The position numbers and the translations under genes are program-made. This document shows positions 16,626-25,808 of a stretch of DNA of 64,000 nucleotides, one piece after another. Below the pieces are notes generated by a model. The model worked only from the letters and a program-made list of their open reading frames with translations. It made no database searches and was not told the origin of the DNA. Each line of letters begins with the position of its first letter. The first letter of the stretch is position 1. Source of the DNA: Amycolatopsis sp. 195334CR (GTDB taxonomy: Bacteria > Actinomycetota > Actinomycetes > Mycobacteriales > Pseudonocardiaceae). The stretch is from contig NZ_JAFJMJ010000001.1 of the NCBI RefSeq assembly GCF_017309385.1, positions 1,178,001 to 1,242,000 on the forward strand, in the 5' to 3' direction.

Positions 16626-17881
16626 GCCTGCGGGAACCGTTGCAGCATCGCAGTTTCCGCTGGTTGCTAGCGGGGCGCACGGGGGCCGAACTGGCCAACG
16701 CGATCGCGCCGGTGGCGCTGGCGTTCGCGGTGCTCGACCTGACCGGTTCGGTGGTCGACCTCGGCCTGGTGGTCGGGGTGCGGTCGCTGGCGAACGTGAT
16801 CCTGTTGCTGTTCGGCGGGGTGCTGGCGGACCGGTTGCCGCGCGCGTTGATCCTGCAGGGCACGGGCTTGGCCGCGGCGGTCACCCAGGGCCTGATCGCG
16901 GCGAGCGTGATCGGGGGCTTCGCGTCGATCCCGTTGTTGCTGGGGTTGAGCGCTTTGAACGGCGCGGTGAGCGCGATGTCGTTGCCCGCGGCGGCTTCGC
17001 TCACTCCGCAGACGGTGCCGGTCGCGTTGCTCACCCCGGCGAACGCACTGGCGCGCATGGGCGCGAACACCGGGCGCATCCTGGGCGCGGCTCTGGGCGG
17101 GATGCTCGCCGCCGGGATCGGCGCGGGCTGGGCGATCGCGGTGGACGCGGGGATCTTCCTGCTCTCGGCCGCGGGCTACCGGGGCGTGCGGATCGCGGCG
17201 CGGGTGCGTTCCTCGCCGTCGCACCCGCTGAAGGACCTGGTCGAGGGGTGGCGGGAGTTCACCGCGCGGTCGTGGGTGTGGATCGTGGTGGCGCAGTTCA
17301 CCGTGGTGAACGCGGTGATCATGGGGAGCCACGCGGTGATCGGGCCGAAGGTGGCCGACGACACGGTGGGCCGGGCGGCGTGGGGCTTCATCCTGGCGGC
17401 GGAGACGCTGGGGGCTTTTGTCGGCGGGGTGCTGGCCGCGCGGTGGCAGCCGCGGCGGGCCCTGTTTATTGGGGTGGGGATGATCGCGGTGGAAGCGGTG
17501 CCTCTGGTGACGCTGGCTTCGGCGCCCTCGTTGATCCCGCTGCTGGCGACGATGTTCCTGGCGGGGGTTGCCATTGAGCAGTTCGTGGTGGCCTGGGATG
17601 TGTCGCTGCAGGAGAACATCCCCGAAGGCAAACTGGCGCGGGTTTACTCGTACGACATGCTGGGCTCCTTCATCGCCATGCCCATCGGTGAAATCGCGGC
17701 GGGCCCACTCGCCGACCGCTTCGGCGCGGAGGCGACATTGCATGCCGGAGCACTGCTCGTTCTCGTGAGCACCGCTCTCGCTTTGTGCAGCCGCCAGATT
17801 CGCTCTCTCACCCGCCGCTCTTTAAAGCCGGGCGATGTCACCGGCCCCCTCCCACCTACGGACCACACGCACACCCCTTGA
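16622..17881 (+). CDS. MFS exporter
   Basis: A 419-residue major facilitator superfamily membrane protein, similar in layout to EntS-type drug or siderophore exporters. About ten to twelve hydrophobic segments are seen, and the loop-2/3 motif LFGGVLADRLPRALI and its C-terminal repeat matter (IGEIAAGPLADRFG). It is translationally coupled to the ArsR-like regulator. The likely role is efflux of a toxic or signalling compound to which the regulator responds. The last nine bases already belong to the first unit of the 21-bp repeats that follow. Confidence 0.9.
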   Translation: MSLREPLQHRSFRWLLAGRTGAELANAIAPVALAFAVLDLTGSVVDLGLVVGVRSLANVILLLFGGVLADRLPRALILQGTGLAAAVTQGLIAASVIGGFASIPLLLGLSALNGAVSAMSLPAAASLTPQTVPVALLTPANALARMGANTGRILGAALGGMLAAGIGAGWAIAVDAGIFLLSAAGYRGVRIAARVRSSPSHPLKDLVEGWREFTARSWVWIVVAQFTVVNAVIMGSHAVIGPKVADDTVGRAAWGFILAAETLGAFVGGVLAARWQPRRALFIGVGMIAVEAVPLVTLASAPSLIPLLATMFLAGVAIEQFVVAWDVSLQENIPEGKLARVYSYDMLGSFIAMPIGEIAAGPLADRFGAEATLHAGALLVLVSTALALCSRQIRSLTRRSLKPGDVTGPLPPTDHTHTP

Positions 17882-18061
17882 CCTGGCGCCCACCCGATGG
17901 ACGAGGCACCCGCCCCCTTTGCCCGGGCACCGAGTCGGCGGTCGAGGCACGCGCCCCCCTCGATCGAGACGCCGAACCCCTTGGACGAAGCACTCGCCCC
18001 TTTGTTCAAGACACCGCGCCAGCGGACGAGGCACCCCACCCTCGATCGCGACTGCCGGACC
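17873..18061. repeat. Nine degenerate 21-bp tandem repeats
   Basis: Starting inside the MFS stop codon region, nine consecutive 21-bp units can be laid end to end (17873, 17894, 17915, 17936, 17957, 17978, 17999, 18020, 18041). A common core resembles GGACGAGGCACCCGCCCC. Because 21 is divisible by three, several frames read as seven-residue repeats, but none has a ribosome site or codon bias of a real gene. It looks like an old minisatellite, or decayed repetitive coding sequence. Confidence 0.7.
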
Positions 18062-18421
18062 GGTGGCCGCCCCCTTCGACCGCGGCAGCCGGGTCGGTGG
18101 TCGCCGCGACTCCCCCTCTCCCCTCGGACTGGGTGATCATTTCGAGAGCAGTGCTCTCGTTTGTGATCAAGGGTCTCGTTTCAGAGCGGTCGGCACACCG
18201 GGCAGCCGCCCGGCGAAGACAGGTCCGGCGAGAGCAGGTCCGGAGAGGACGGGCCCAGCGTCACGAATGCAACTTAAGAAGCACCGCGTCTCGAAAGCCA
18301 CGTTCGTGACACCCCTGGAGAGCACGAAGCGAGAGCGGTGCTCACCAAAGCGAGCATCGCTCTCGCAACCCGAGCAACCCCGCAACCCGCAACCCTGCAA
18401 CCCCCAGCAGCCCGCCCTAGC
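18062..18421. other. Non-coding stretch with hairpins before the amidase gene
   Basis: No gene is supported here. It contains a perfect palindrome CGAGAGCA-G-TGCTCTCG (18143-18159), a pair GTCACGAA/TTCGTGAC enclosing a GAAAGCCACGTTC segment (18260-18310) that resembles the longer hairpins at 24690 and 61555, and a 13-bp stem with one mismatch (18331-18343 with 18352-18364). MFS and amidase genes converge on this region, so these are plausible bidirectional terminators. Confidence 0.5.
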
Positions 18422-19831
18422 TCACCGCAGCGGAGCGGCGGCTCGATCCGTAGCCCAGGGCTTGACCTCTTCCACCAGCTTCGCCACCGCCAGCACCAAG
18501 TCATCCGAGTGCCGCGGCCCCACGATCTGCAACCCCACCGGCAACCCCGCGGCCGTGAACCCGATCGGCACGCTGATAGCCGGCTGCTGAGTCAAGTTGA
18601 ACGGATAAGTGAACCGCGTCCACTCCGGCCAAGTCCGGTAAGCGCTCCCCGGCGGCACATCGTGCCCAGCCTCGAAGGGCGAGATCGGCATCATCGGCGT
18701 GATCAGCACATCGTGCCGCAGGTGGAACTCACCCATGTGAATCCCCAACGCCGCCCGTACCGCGCTCGCCTCCAGGTAGTCGCTCGCCGAGAAGGTGTGC
18801 CCGTGCTCCCAGACCCGCCGCAGCCCCTGGTCGATCAGCTCCTCCGAACCCGCCGGGAACGTGTCGAGCCACTTCGCCGCCCCCGTCGACCACAGCACAT
18901 CGAAGGCATCCAACGGATCCGCGAACCCCGGGTCCGTCTCCTCGACCCGCAACCCCGCCTCGTTCAGCGCCGCCACCACCGACAGCGTGATCCGCGCGAT
19001 CTCCGGATCCACGTCCACGTAACCCAGATTCGCCGAGTACGCCGCATTCACCCCGCGCACGTCCCGCCGCACGGCCTCCCGGTACGAACTCGCCGGCGGC
19101 GCCAGAGCCGAAGGATCACGGTGATCCGGCAGCGCGAGCACATCCAGCAACAACGCCACGTCGTCCACCGAACGCGCCATCGGACCCGCGTGCCCCAACG
19201 GCCCGAACGGACTCGCCGGGAACAACGGGATCCGCCCGTGCGTCGGCTTGAACCCGACGATTCCGCAGAACGAAGCCGGAATCCGCACCGACCCGCCACC
19301 ATCGGTACCGACCGACAGCTCCCCCATGCCCGCCGCCACGGCCGCCGCGCTGCCACCGCTGGACCCACCCGCGGTCAGCGCGGGGTTCCACGGGTTGCGC
19401 GTGATGCCGTTCAACGTGTTGTCCGTGACGGCCTTCCAGCCCAGCTCCGGCGTGGTCGTCTTGCCGAGCAGCACCAGCCCGTGCTCACGCAGCCGCGCGG
19501 TGACCGGGCTGTCCACCTCCCACGGACCGGCCGGGTCGATGCACCGCGAACCCCGCTGCGTCGGCCAGCCCTGGCTGAGGAACATGTCCTTGATCGACGT
19601 CGGCACCCCGTCCAGCCAGCCGATCGGATGGCCCTCGCGCCACCGCTGCTCGGCCAGCTTCGCCTGCTCCAGCGCGGAGTCGGCGTCGACGAGGCAGTAG
19701 GCGTTGAGCTCGCCGTCCCGCTCGGCGATCGCGTCGAGTGAAGCTTGCGTCGCCTCCACCGGCGACAGCTCCCCGGACCCGTAGGCCGCGACGAGCTCAC
19801 TGGCCGTCAGCAGGGTCCCCGACTCGTTCAT
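18422..19831 (-). CDS. Amidase signature family hydrolase
   Basis: A 469-residue amidase that hydrolyses a C-N amide bond. The Ser-cisSer-Lys triad of the family is intact: Lys81 in TSIKD, cis-Ser157 in GGSSGGS, nucleophile Ser181 in GTDGGGSVRIP, with the normal 24-residue serine spacing. GatA is unlikely because no gatB or gatC is near. The gene starts eight bases after the 2-hydroxyacid dehydrogenase stop, so the two form one unit transcribed from the operator region at 20848. It probably releases ammonia or an amine from an amide substrate of the GntR-regulated pathway. Confidence 0.93.
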   Translation of the reverse strand: MNESGTLLTASELVAAYGSGELSPVEATQASLDAIAERDGELNAYCLVDADSALEQAKLAEQRWREGHPIGWLDGVPTSIKDMFLSQGWPTQRGSRCIDPAGPWEVDSPVTARLREHGLVLLGKTTTPELGWKAVTDNTLNGITRNPWNPALTAGGSSGGSAAAVAAGMGELSVGTDGGGSVRIPASFCGIVGFKPTHGRIPLFPASPFGPLGHAGPMARSVDDVALLLDVLALPDHRDPSALAPPASSYREAVRRDVRGVNAAYSANLGYVDVDPEIARITLSVVAALNEAGLRVEETDPGFADPLDAFDVLWSTGAAKWLDTFPAGSEELIDQGLRRVWEHGHTFSASDYLEASAVRAALGIHMGEFHLRHDVLITPMMPISPFEAGHDVPPGSAYRTWPEWTRFTYPFNLTQQPAISVPIGFTAAGLPVGLQIVGPRHSDDLVLAVAKLVEEVKPWATDRAAAPLR

Positions 19832-19839
19832 GGTCCTCC

Positions 19840-20829
19840 TCAGTTGCTGCCTGACGGCACGTAGCCCAATCCCTTGTCCACGACATTACGAAGCGGCTGC
19901 CCGGTGCGCCACCGCTCGAAGTTCGCGGCGAACACCTCGACCAGCGTGTTCCGCCAGCCGATGAAGTCCCCGGACATGTGCGGTGAGATCAGCACGTTCT
20001 CCATGGTCCACAGTGGACTGTCCGAGGGCAGCGGCTCGGTGTCGAACACGTCGAGCGCGGCACCGGCCGGGCGGCCGTCGCGCAGCGCGGCGACCAGGTC
20101 GCCGGTCACCACCAGCTCGCCCCGGCCGACGTTGACGAACCGCGAACCTGGCTTCATCGCGGCGAAGGCGCGCGCGTCGAACATGCCCTTGGTCTGCTCG
20201 GTCAGCGGCGCCACCGCGATCACGTAGTCGTAGTCGCCGAGGTGCGTGGTCAGCTCGGCCGACGCGTGCACCACGCCGAAGTCGGGATCGGACTCGCGCG
20301 CCGTGCGCCCGGCACCGGCGACGGACAGCCCGGCGGCGCGCAGCAGGCGCGCGATCGACCGGCCGATCGGCCCGGTGCCGACCACCAGCGCCCGGCGGCC
20401 AGCGACCCGCTCGGTCTCGCGGTGCAGCCAGGTCCGCTCCTGCTGCAACCGCCGCGAGCGCGCGAAGTCCTTGGCGAAGGCGAGCACCACGCCCAGCACG
20501 TACTCGGCGATGGCGTCGTCGAAGACACCGCGCGAGTTTGTCAGCACCACGTCGCTGTCGCGCAGCCCGGGGAACAGCACCGGGTCGACGCCCGCGCTCG
20601 CGATGTGCAGCCAGCGCAACCGATCCGCGGCCGCCCACGCACCGGGGACGGCGGTGGACAGGAAGTCGTAGACGAACAGGATGTCAGCGCCGTGTAACGC
20701 CTTCTTTAAACCCGCCTCGTCGGTGTAACGCACCGACGCCACCTGCTCGATGCTGTCCATGTCCGGGGGGTGCTGGTCGCCGCACAGCACCGCCAACACC
20801 GGGGATTCCGTGCCGATCACCGTTGACAC
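19840..20829 (-). CDS. D-isomer-specific 2-hydroxyacid dehydrogenase
   Basis: A 329-residue NAD(P)-linked dehydrogenase interconverting a 2-hydroxy and a 2-oxo acid. The cofactor fold is VVGTGPIGRSIARLLRAAG, the active-site Arg lies in NVGRGELV, the Glu in DVFDTEPLP and the His in ISPHMSG, the usual order in this family. The start is uncertain: GTG at 20829 gives a sensible N-terminus, while the longest frame would begin inside the operator. No ribosome site is seen, so the message may be leaderless. It faces the first isomerase-like gene across the GATTGTCAACAATC site and is probably repressed by the GntR protein. Confidence 0.9.
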   Translation of the reverse strand: MSTVIGTESPVLAVLCGDQHPPDMDSIEQVASVRYTDEAGLKKALHGADILFVYDFLSTAVPGAWAAADRLRWLHIASAGVDPVLFPGLRDSDVVLTNSRGVFDDAIAEYVLGVVLAFAKDFARSRRLQQERTWLHRETERVAGRRALVVGTGPIGRSIARLLRAAGLSVAGAGRTARESDPDFGVVHASAELTTHLGDYDYVIAVAPLTEQTKGMFDARAFAAMKPGSRFVNVGRGELVVTGDLVAALRDGRPAGAALDVFDTEPLPSDSPLWTMENVLISPHMSGDFIGWRNTLVEVFAANFERWRTGQPLRNVVDKGLGYVPSGSN

Positions 20830-20847
20830 GGTATGAGCCGGTCGTAT

Positions 20848-20861
20848 GATTGTCAACAATC
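20848..20861. promoter_or_regulatory. GntR operator candidate 1 (GATTGTCAACAATC)
   Basis: Perfect 14-bp palindrome with a CA centre between the divergent 2-hydroxyacid dehydrogenase and first isomerase-like gene. Two further copies occur at 21675 and 27323, each in a promoter region of this locus. The TTGT-NN-ACAA symmetry fits FCD-type GntR dimers. Confidence 0.75.
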
Positions 20862-20920
20862 CGAGGAGCCACCCCGGAGGCTCTCTGCATTCCTGAAGAC
20901 GTCACCGCGGAGGCTAGGCC

Positions 20921-21661
20921 TTGGATTTCCAGTTGCCTGTGTTCGATGGCCCGCTCGCCCAGCGGGGCATCGGCGTGATCGCGCCGTTCGACCTCGCGCT
21001 CGAGCGCGAGTTGTGGCGCTGGGTGCCGATGGAGGTCTCCCTCCACCTGGCGCGCACCCCGTACGAGCCGGTCCCGGTGAGCATGGAGATGGCGCAACTC
21101 GTCAGTGACAGCAAGCACCTCGCGGCCGCCACCCGTGACGTGCTTCACGTGGAACCAGAGGTTGTCGCGTACCTCTGCACGTCGGGCAGCTTCGTCAACG
21201 GCATCGACTACGAGCGCTCGTTGTGCAAGGCGATCTGCGACGCCGGGGCGCCGGACGCGGTGACCACCTCGGGCGCGCTCGCCGAGGTGCTGCACCGCCT
21301 CGACCTGCACAAAGTCTCGGTGCTGACGCCGTACGACCAGGACCTGACCGGGAAGCTGCACGACTTCCTGGCCGAACTGGACGTGAAAACGGTGTCCAGT
21401 GACCACCTCGGACTCGGTGGCGGCATCTGGAAGGTGAGCTACCGGACCATCGCCGAGCGCATCCTCGCCGCCGACCACTCCGAGGCCGAAGCGGTGTTCG
21501 TCAGCTGCACCAACCTGCCGACCTTCGACCTGATCGAGCCGCTGGAGGCGGCGCTCGGCAAGCCGGTGCTGACCGCGAACCAGCTGACCATGTGGGCCTG
21601 CCTGATGCGGATGGGCCTGCCGCTCGTCGGTCCCGGGAAGTGGTTGCGTGACGTTTCGTAG
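20921..21661 (+). CDS. Asp/Glu racemase / maleate cis-trans isomerase family protein, paralogue 1
   Basis: A 246-residue protein of the superfamily that includes maleate isomerase, arylmalonate decarboxylase and hydantoin/Asp/Glu racemase. Two catalytic-type cysteines are present: Cys86 in LCTSGSF and Cys196 in VSCTNLPTF, as in maleate isomerase where one attacks the double bond. Start is TTG at 20921 with CGGAGG upstream. It lies directly downstream of operator 1 and is followed by a second paralogue. It may isomerise a cis-enedioate or racemise an acid released by the amidase; the substrate is unknown. Confidence 0.85.
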   Translation: MDFQLPVFDGPLAQRGIGVIAPFDLALERELWRWVPMEVSLHLARTPYEPVPVSMEMAQLVSDSKHLAAATRDVLHVEPEVVAYLCTSGSFVNGIDYERSLCKAICDAGAPDAVTTSGALAEVLHRLDLHKVSVLTPYDQDLTGKLHDFLAELDVKTVSSDHLGLGGGIWKVSYRTIAERILAADHSEAEAVFVSCTNLPTFDLIEPLEAALGKPVLTANQLTMWACLMRMGLPLVGPGKWLRDVS

Positions 21662-21674
21662 CGTGGTTCGTTAG

Positions 21675-21688
21675 GATTGTTGACAATC
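21675..21688. promoter_or_regulatory. GntR operator candidate 2 (GATTGTTGACAATC)
   Basis: Perfect 14-bp palindrome with a TG centre in the 45-bp gap between the two isomerase-like genes, just ahead of the second paralogue and the GntR gene. It implies an internal, autoregulated promoter or roadblock. Confidence 0.75.
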
Positions 21689-21706
21689 TGCAGGAGGTGC
21701 TCAGGC

Positions 21707-22438
21707 TTGACCACGATCGGCTTCATCTACCCCGACCACGCGGCCGAGGACGACTACCCGCTCGCCGAGCGCCTCCTCGGGCCGGAGTTCCGGCTCCCGG
21801 TCGAGCACATCTACGGCACGGACCTGCACGCCGTGCCCGAGTTGCTCGACCTCGGCAGCCCCGAACGCCTCAAGGAAGGCGCCGGTCTGCTGGCGAAGCA
21901 CGAACCGGACGCGGTGATCTGGGCGTGCACCAGCGGCAGCTTCGTCTACGGCTGGGAAGGCGCGCGCAAGCAGGCCGACCAGCTCGCCGAGGCCGCCGGA
22001 GTGCCGTCGACCAGCACCTCCTTCGCGTTCGTCGAGGCGGCCAGGGCGCTCGAGGTGCGGAAGGTGGCCGTCGCGGCCAGCTACCCCGACGACGTGGCGC
22101 GGCTGTTCGTCGAATTCCTGGCCGCGGGCGGGGTCGAGGTGCTCGCGATGTCCAGTGCGGACATCGACACCGCGGCCGAGGTCGGCGAGCTGAGCCCGGA
22201 GGTGGTGATCGAGCTGGCGGTCTCGCACGACCACCCGGAGGCCGACGCCGTGCTCGTGCCCGACACCGCGATGCGCACGCTCGGCGTGCTCGGCGCCATC
22301 GAAAACCGGCTCGGAAAGCCGGTTCTGACCGCGAACCAGGTGACCATCTGGGAGGGTCTCCGGCAGGCCGGCGTCTCGGTGGCGTCCGGCGAGCTGGGAG
22401 AACTGTTCACGAGAACGGTCCGGGAAAAGGGAAACTGA
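21707..22438 (+). CDS. Asp/Glu racemase / maleate isomerase family protein, paralogue 2 lacking one cysteine
   Basis: A 243-residue relative of the preceding protein. The first active-site cysteine is kept (Cys74 in ACTSGSF), but the second is replaced: AVLVPDTAMRT stands where paralogue 1 has AVFVSCTNLPT, putting Asp186 at the cysteine position. The C-terminal GKPVLTANQVTIWE is conserved in both. One-cysteine members of this fold include decarboxylases, so a change in chemistry or a pseudo-subunit role is possible. Start is TTG at 21707 with AGGAGGTG upstream. The stop is one base before the GntR start. Confidence 0.82.
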   Translation: MTTIGFIYPDHAAEDDYPLAERLLGPEFRLPVEHIYGTDLHAVPELLDLGSPERLKEGAGLLAKHEPDAVIWACTSGSFVYGWEGARKQADQLAEAAGVPSTSTSFAFVEAARALEVRKVAVAASYPDDVARLFVEFLAAGGVEVLAMSSADIDTAAEVGELSPEVVIELAVSHDHPEADAVLVPDTAMRTLGVLGAIENRLGKPVLTANQVTIWEGLRQAGVSVASGELGELFTRTVREKGN

Positions 22439-22439
22439 C

Positions 22440-23108
22440 ATGCCGCTGGCCGACATCGAACCGGTGAGCCGGGAGTCCACCGCGGGCATCATCGCGCGGC
22501 AGCTCCGCGACGCGATCATGACCGGCGCGCTGCCACCGGGCACGCAGCTGGGCGAGACGGAGCTGGCGTCGCGGTTCCAGGTCTCGCGGGGACCGCTGCG
22601 CGAGGCAATGCAGCGGCTGGTGTCCGAGGGGCTGCTGCGCAGCGAGCGGCACCGCGGGCTCTTCGTGATCGATCTCGAGCCGGACGACGTGTACGACATC
22701 TACGTCGCGCGGGCCGCGATCGAACGGGCGGCGGCGCTGCGGATCATGCGCGGTGACCGGGAGAAGGCCGCCGCCGCGCTGGACGAGATCGTGCGCGCGA
22801 TGGCCGCGGCCGCCGACGAGGACGACCCGACCGCCCTGTCCGACGCCGATCTGCGCTTCCACGAGGTGCTGGTCGCCGAGTCCGGCAGCCGCAGGCTGAT
22901 GCGGATGACGCAGACGCTGCTGATCGAGACGCGCATGTGCCTGTCCATGCTGCAGCAGACCTACCAGCGGGTCGAGGAACGGGTCGACGAGCACAACCAG
23001 CTGATCGACGCCATCCGCGCGGGTGACGAGGAGTCGGTGCTGAAGCAGCTGGAGGCGCACATGGAGGACGCCATCCAGCGGTTGCTGCCGGGGACCTCAT
23101 TGCACTGA
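22440..23108 (+). CDS. GntR family regulator, FCD type (probable master of the locus)
   Basis: A 222-residue regulator: winged helix at about residues 12-78 (STAGIIARQLRDAIMTG, then FQVSRGPLREAMQRLVSEGLL) and an FCD domain with the metal or carboxylate pocket residues in DADLRFHEVLV and EHNQLIDAI. It follows the second isomerase-like gene by one base, so it is autoregulated if operator 2 is its site. Three palindromes of one sequence in five promoters around it make it the best candidate for locus-wide repression, relieved by a pathway acid. Confidence 0.9.
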   Translation: MPLADIEPVSRESTAGIIARQLRDAIMTGALPPGTQLGETELASRFQVSRGPLREAMQRLVSEGLLRSERHRGLFVIDLEPDDVYDIYVARAAIERAAALRIMRGDREKAAAALDEIVRAMAAAADEDDPTALSDADLRFHEVLVAESGSRRLMRMTQTLLIETRMCLSMLQQTYQRVEERVDEHNQLIDAIRAGDEESVLKQLEAHMEDAIQRLLPGTSLH

Positions 23109-23177
23109 CGAAAGTAAGGGGCGGGTGGCGACGGTCGGCCACTGCGCCGGCCCCACCCCGGTTTCTAACGTCGTCAC

Positions 23178-24662
23178 GTGACCAAATCGAAGCTGCTCTG
23201 GTGGTCCGGCGTCGTCCTGCTGGCGCTGTCCGTGCACACCAACTGGGCCAGTCCCCTCGCCGCGTGGTTGTTCGCCGTTCCGCTGCTGTTGTTCACCGCG
23301 CCGCGCGGGCTGCCCAAGGTGCTCGGCGCGCTCGCGATCGGCACGACCGTCTGGCTCGCGGCGACCAGCCTGCTCTTCGTCCCGGCGGCGCTGCTCGCGT
23401 TCGGCGCGCTCACGGTGTTGCAGTGGCTCGCCTTCGTCGCGCACAAGCTGCTTTCCCCGCGCCTGCCCGGTTTTCTCGGCACGCTGGTCTTCCCGGCCAC
23501 GCTCGCGGGCGCCGAGTACCTGTTCGCGCTGGTCATCCGCTTCGGTGACTACGGCGCGCTCGGCTCGACCCAGCACGCCAACCTCCCGCTGCTGCAACTC
23601 GCGTCGGTCACCGGCGTGTACGGGATCACCTTCCTCATGGGCTGGTTCGCTTCGACGGCCGTGTGGGCGTGGGAAACCCGCAACGCGCGCAGGTTCGTGG
23701 TGTACGGACTGGTGCTGGCGGCGGTGTTCGCCGCCGGGGCCGCGCGGCTCACCTTCTTCGCACCCACCGAGAAGTCCGTGCGCGTCGCCGCGGTGAGCCC
23801 GAGCCACACCGCCGACGAACGCTCCGGCGACGCGCTTTCCACAATGGACATCGAGTACTGGCGGGCGGCCGAGGTGGCGACCGCCGAGCCCGGTGCCATC
23901 CGCGCGGCCTTCGCGCCGGTCACCGACGACCTGCTCGAACAAACCCGCACCCAGGCGCGGGCGGGCGCGAAGATCGTGCTCTGGCCGGAAACCCACGCGC
24001 GGGTGCTGGAACGCGACCACCGCGAACTGCTCGACAGCGCGGCTGTGATCGCGCGGGAGACCGGTGCCTACGTCAACCTGGCCTACGCGATGTACACCGG
24101 CGAGGCGCCGAACATCCGCAACCTCAGCACCATGATCACCCCGGCCGGGGAGATCGCCTGGACCTACGACAAGAGCCGGCCGACCCCGATGGAGCCGATG
24201 ACGCCCGGTCCCGGTGAGGTGCCCACTGTGGACACTCCGTACGGCAGGATCGCCGGCGTCATCTGCTACGACGCCGACTTCCCGCACCTCATGCGCCAGG
24301 CCGCGGACAAGGGCGCGGACCTGCTGCTGGTCCCGGCGAATGACTGGGCCGGGTTCTCCGAGCTGCACGCGGAGAAGGCCGTCTTCCGCGACATCGAGTA
24401 CGGCTACTCGATGCTGCGCAACTCCTCACACGGCCTCTCCACGGCGACCGACGCGCAGGGCCGGGTGCTCGCGAGCACGGACTGGTTCCGCACGGACCAG
24501 CAAACCCTCGTCGCGAACCTGCCGCTGCAGCCGCGCACCAGCACGGTCTACAGCACCGTCGGGGACGTCTTCGCCTGGCTGTGCCTGGCGGGTGCGGCGG
24601 CCCTCGCCCTCACCGCCCTGCGCCGCTCCCCGGCAACCGAGGCAGCTCACGCCACACGATGA
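23178..24662 (+). CDS. Apolipoprotein N-acyltransferase-like membrane nitrilase
   Basis: A 494-residue protein with about six N-terminal membrane segments followed by a carbon-nitrogen hydrolase domain, the layout of Lnt, which N-acylates lipoproteins at the outer face of the membrane. The Glu-Lys-Cys triad is present: Glu271 in LWPETHAR, Lys332 in TYDKSRP and Cys363 in VICYDADF. A last hydrophobic segment closes the protein. GTG start at 23178 without a ribosome site suggests a leaderless message. It lacks the GntR palindrome although it lies among regulated genes, so it is probably an independent envelope gene; a membrane-bound amidase/nitrilase of other function cannot be excluded. Confidence 0.85.
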   Translation: MTKSKLLWWSGVVLLALSVHTNWASPLAAWLFAVPLLLFTAPRGLPKVLGALAIGTTVWLAATSLLFVPAALLAFGALTVLQWLAFVAHKLLSPRLPGFLGTLVFPATLAGAEYLFALVIRFGDYGALGSTQHANLPLLQLASVTGVYGITFLMGWFASTAVWAWETRNARRFVVYGLVLAAVFAAGAARLTFFAPTEKSVRVAAVSPSHTADERSGDALSTMDIEYWRAAEVATAEPGAIRAAFAPVTDDLLEQTRTQARAGAKIVLWPETHARVLERDHRELLDSAAVIARETGAYVNLAYAMYTGEAPNIRNLSTMITPAGEIAWTYDKSRPTPMEPMTPGPGEVPTVDTPYGRIAGVICYDADFPHLMRQAADKGADLLLVPANDWAGFSELHAEKAVFRDIEYGYSMLRNSSHGLSTATDAQGRVLASTDWFRTDQQTLVANLPLQPRTSTVYSTVGDVFAWLCLAGAAALALTALRRSPATEAAHATR

Positions 24663-24689
24663 AGGTGGCTTTCCTGCGCAGCGCCAGGC

Positions 24690-24744
24690 GCAGTGAATGT
24701 GTGGCTTTCACAGCGGAATCCGCCGTGAAAGCCACATTCACTGC
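24690..24744. terminator. Long hairpin at convergent gene ends
   Basis: Arms of 22 and 20 bases (core GCAGTGAATGTGGCTTTCAC, the left arm with a two-base GT insertion) enclose a smaller stem GCGGA-A-TCCGC. The element lies between the Lnt-like stop and the convergent dehydrogenase stop, so it can act in both directions. The same core recurs at 61555. Confidence 0.7.
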
Positions 24745-24749
24745 ATCGC

Positions 24750-25804
<1,055 letters not shown>

Positions 25805-25808
<4 letters not shown>

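Noticed and set aside
17873..18061. CRISPR-like array
   Set aside because: The units are contiguous without spacers and degenerate, so they are a tandem repeat and not a CRISPR.
17835..18590. Open frames across the 21-bp repeats read as heptad-repeat proteins
   Set aside because: No ribosome site, all frames are equally open, and the region lies between convergent genes; treated as non-coding repeat.
18422..19831. Glutamyl-tRNA amidotransferase subunit GatA
   Set aside because: Amidase triad is shared, but there is no gatB or gatC nearby and the gene is paired with a hydroxyacid dehydrogenase.
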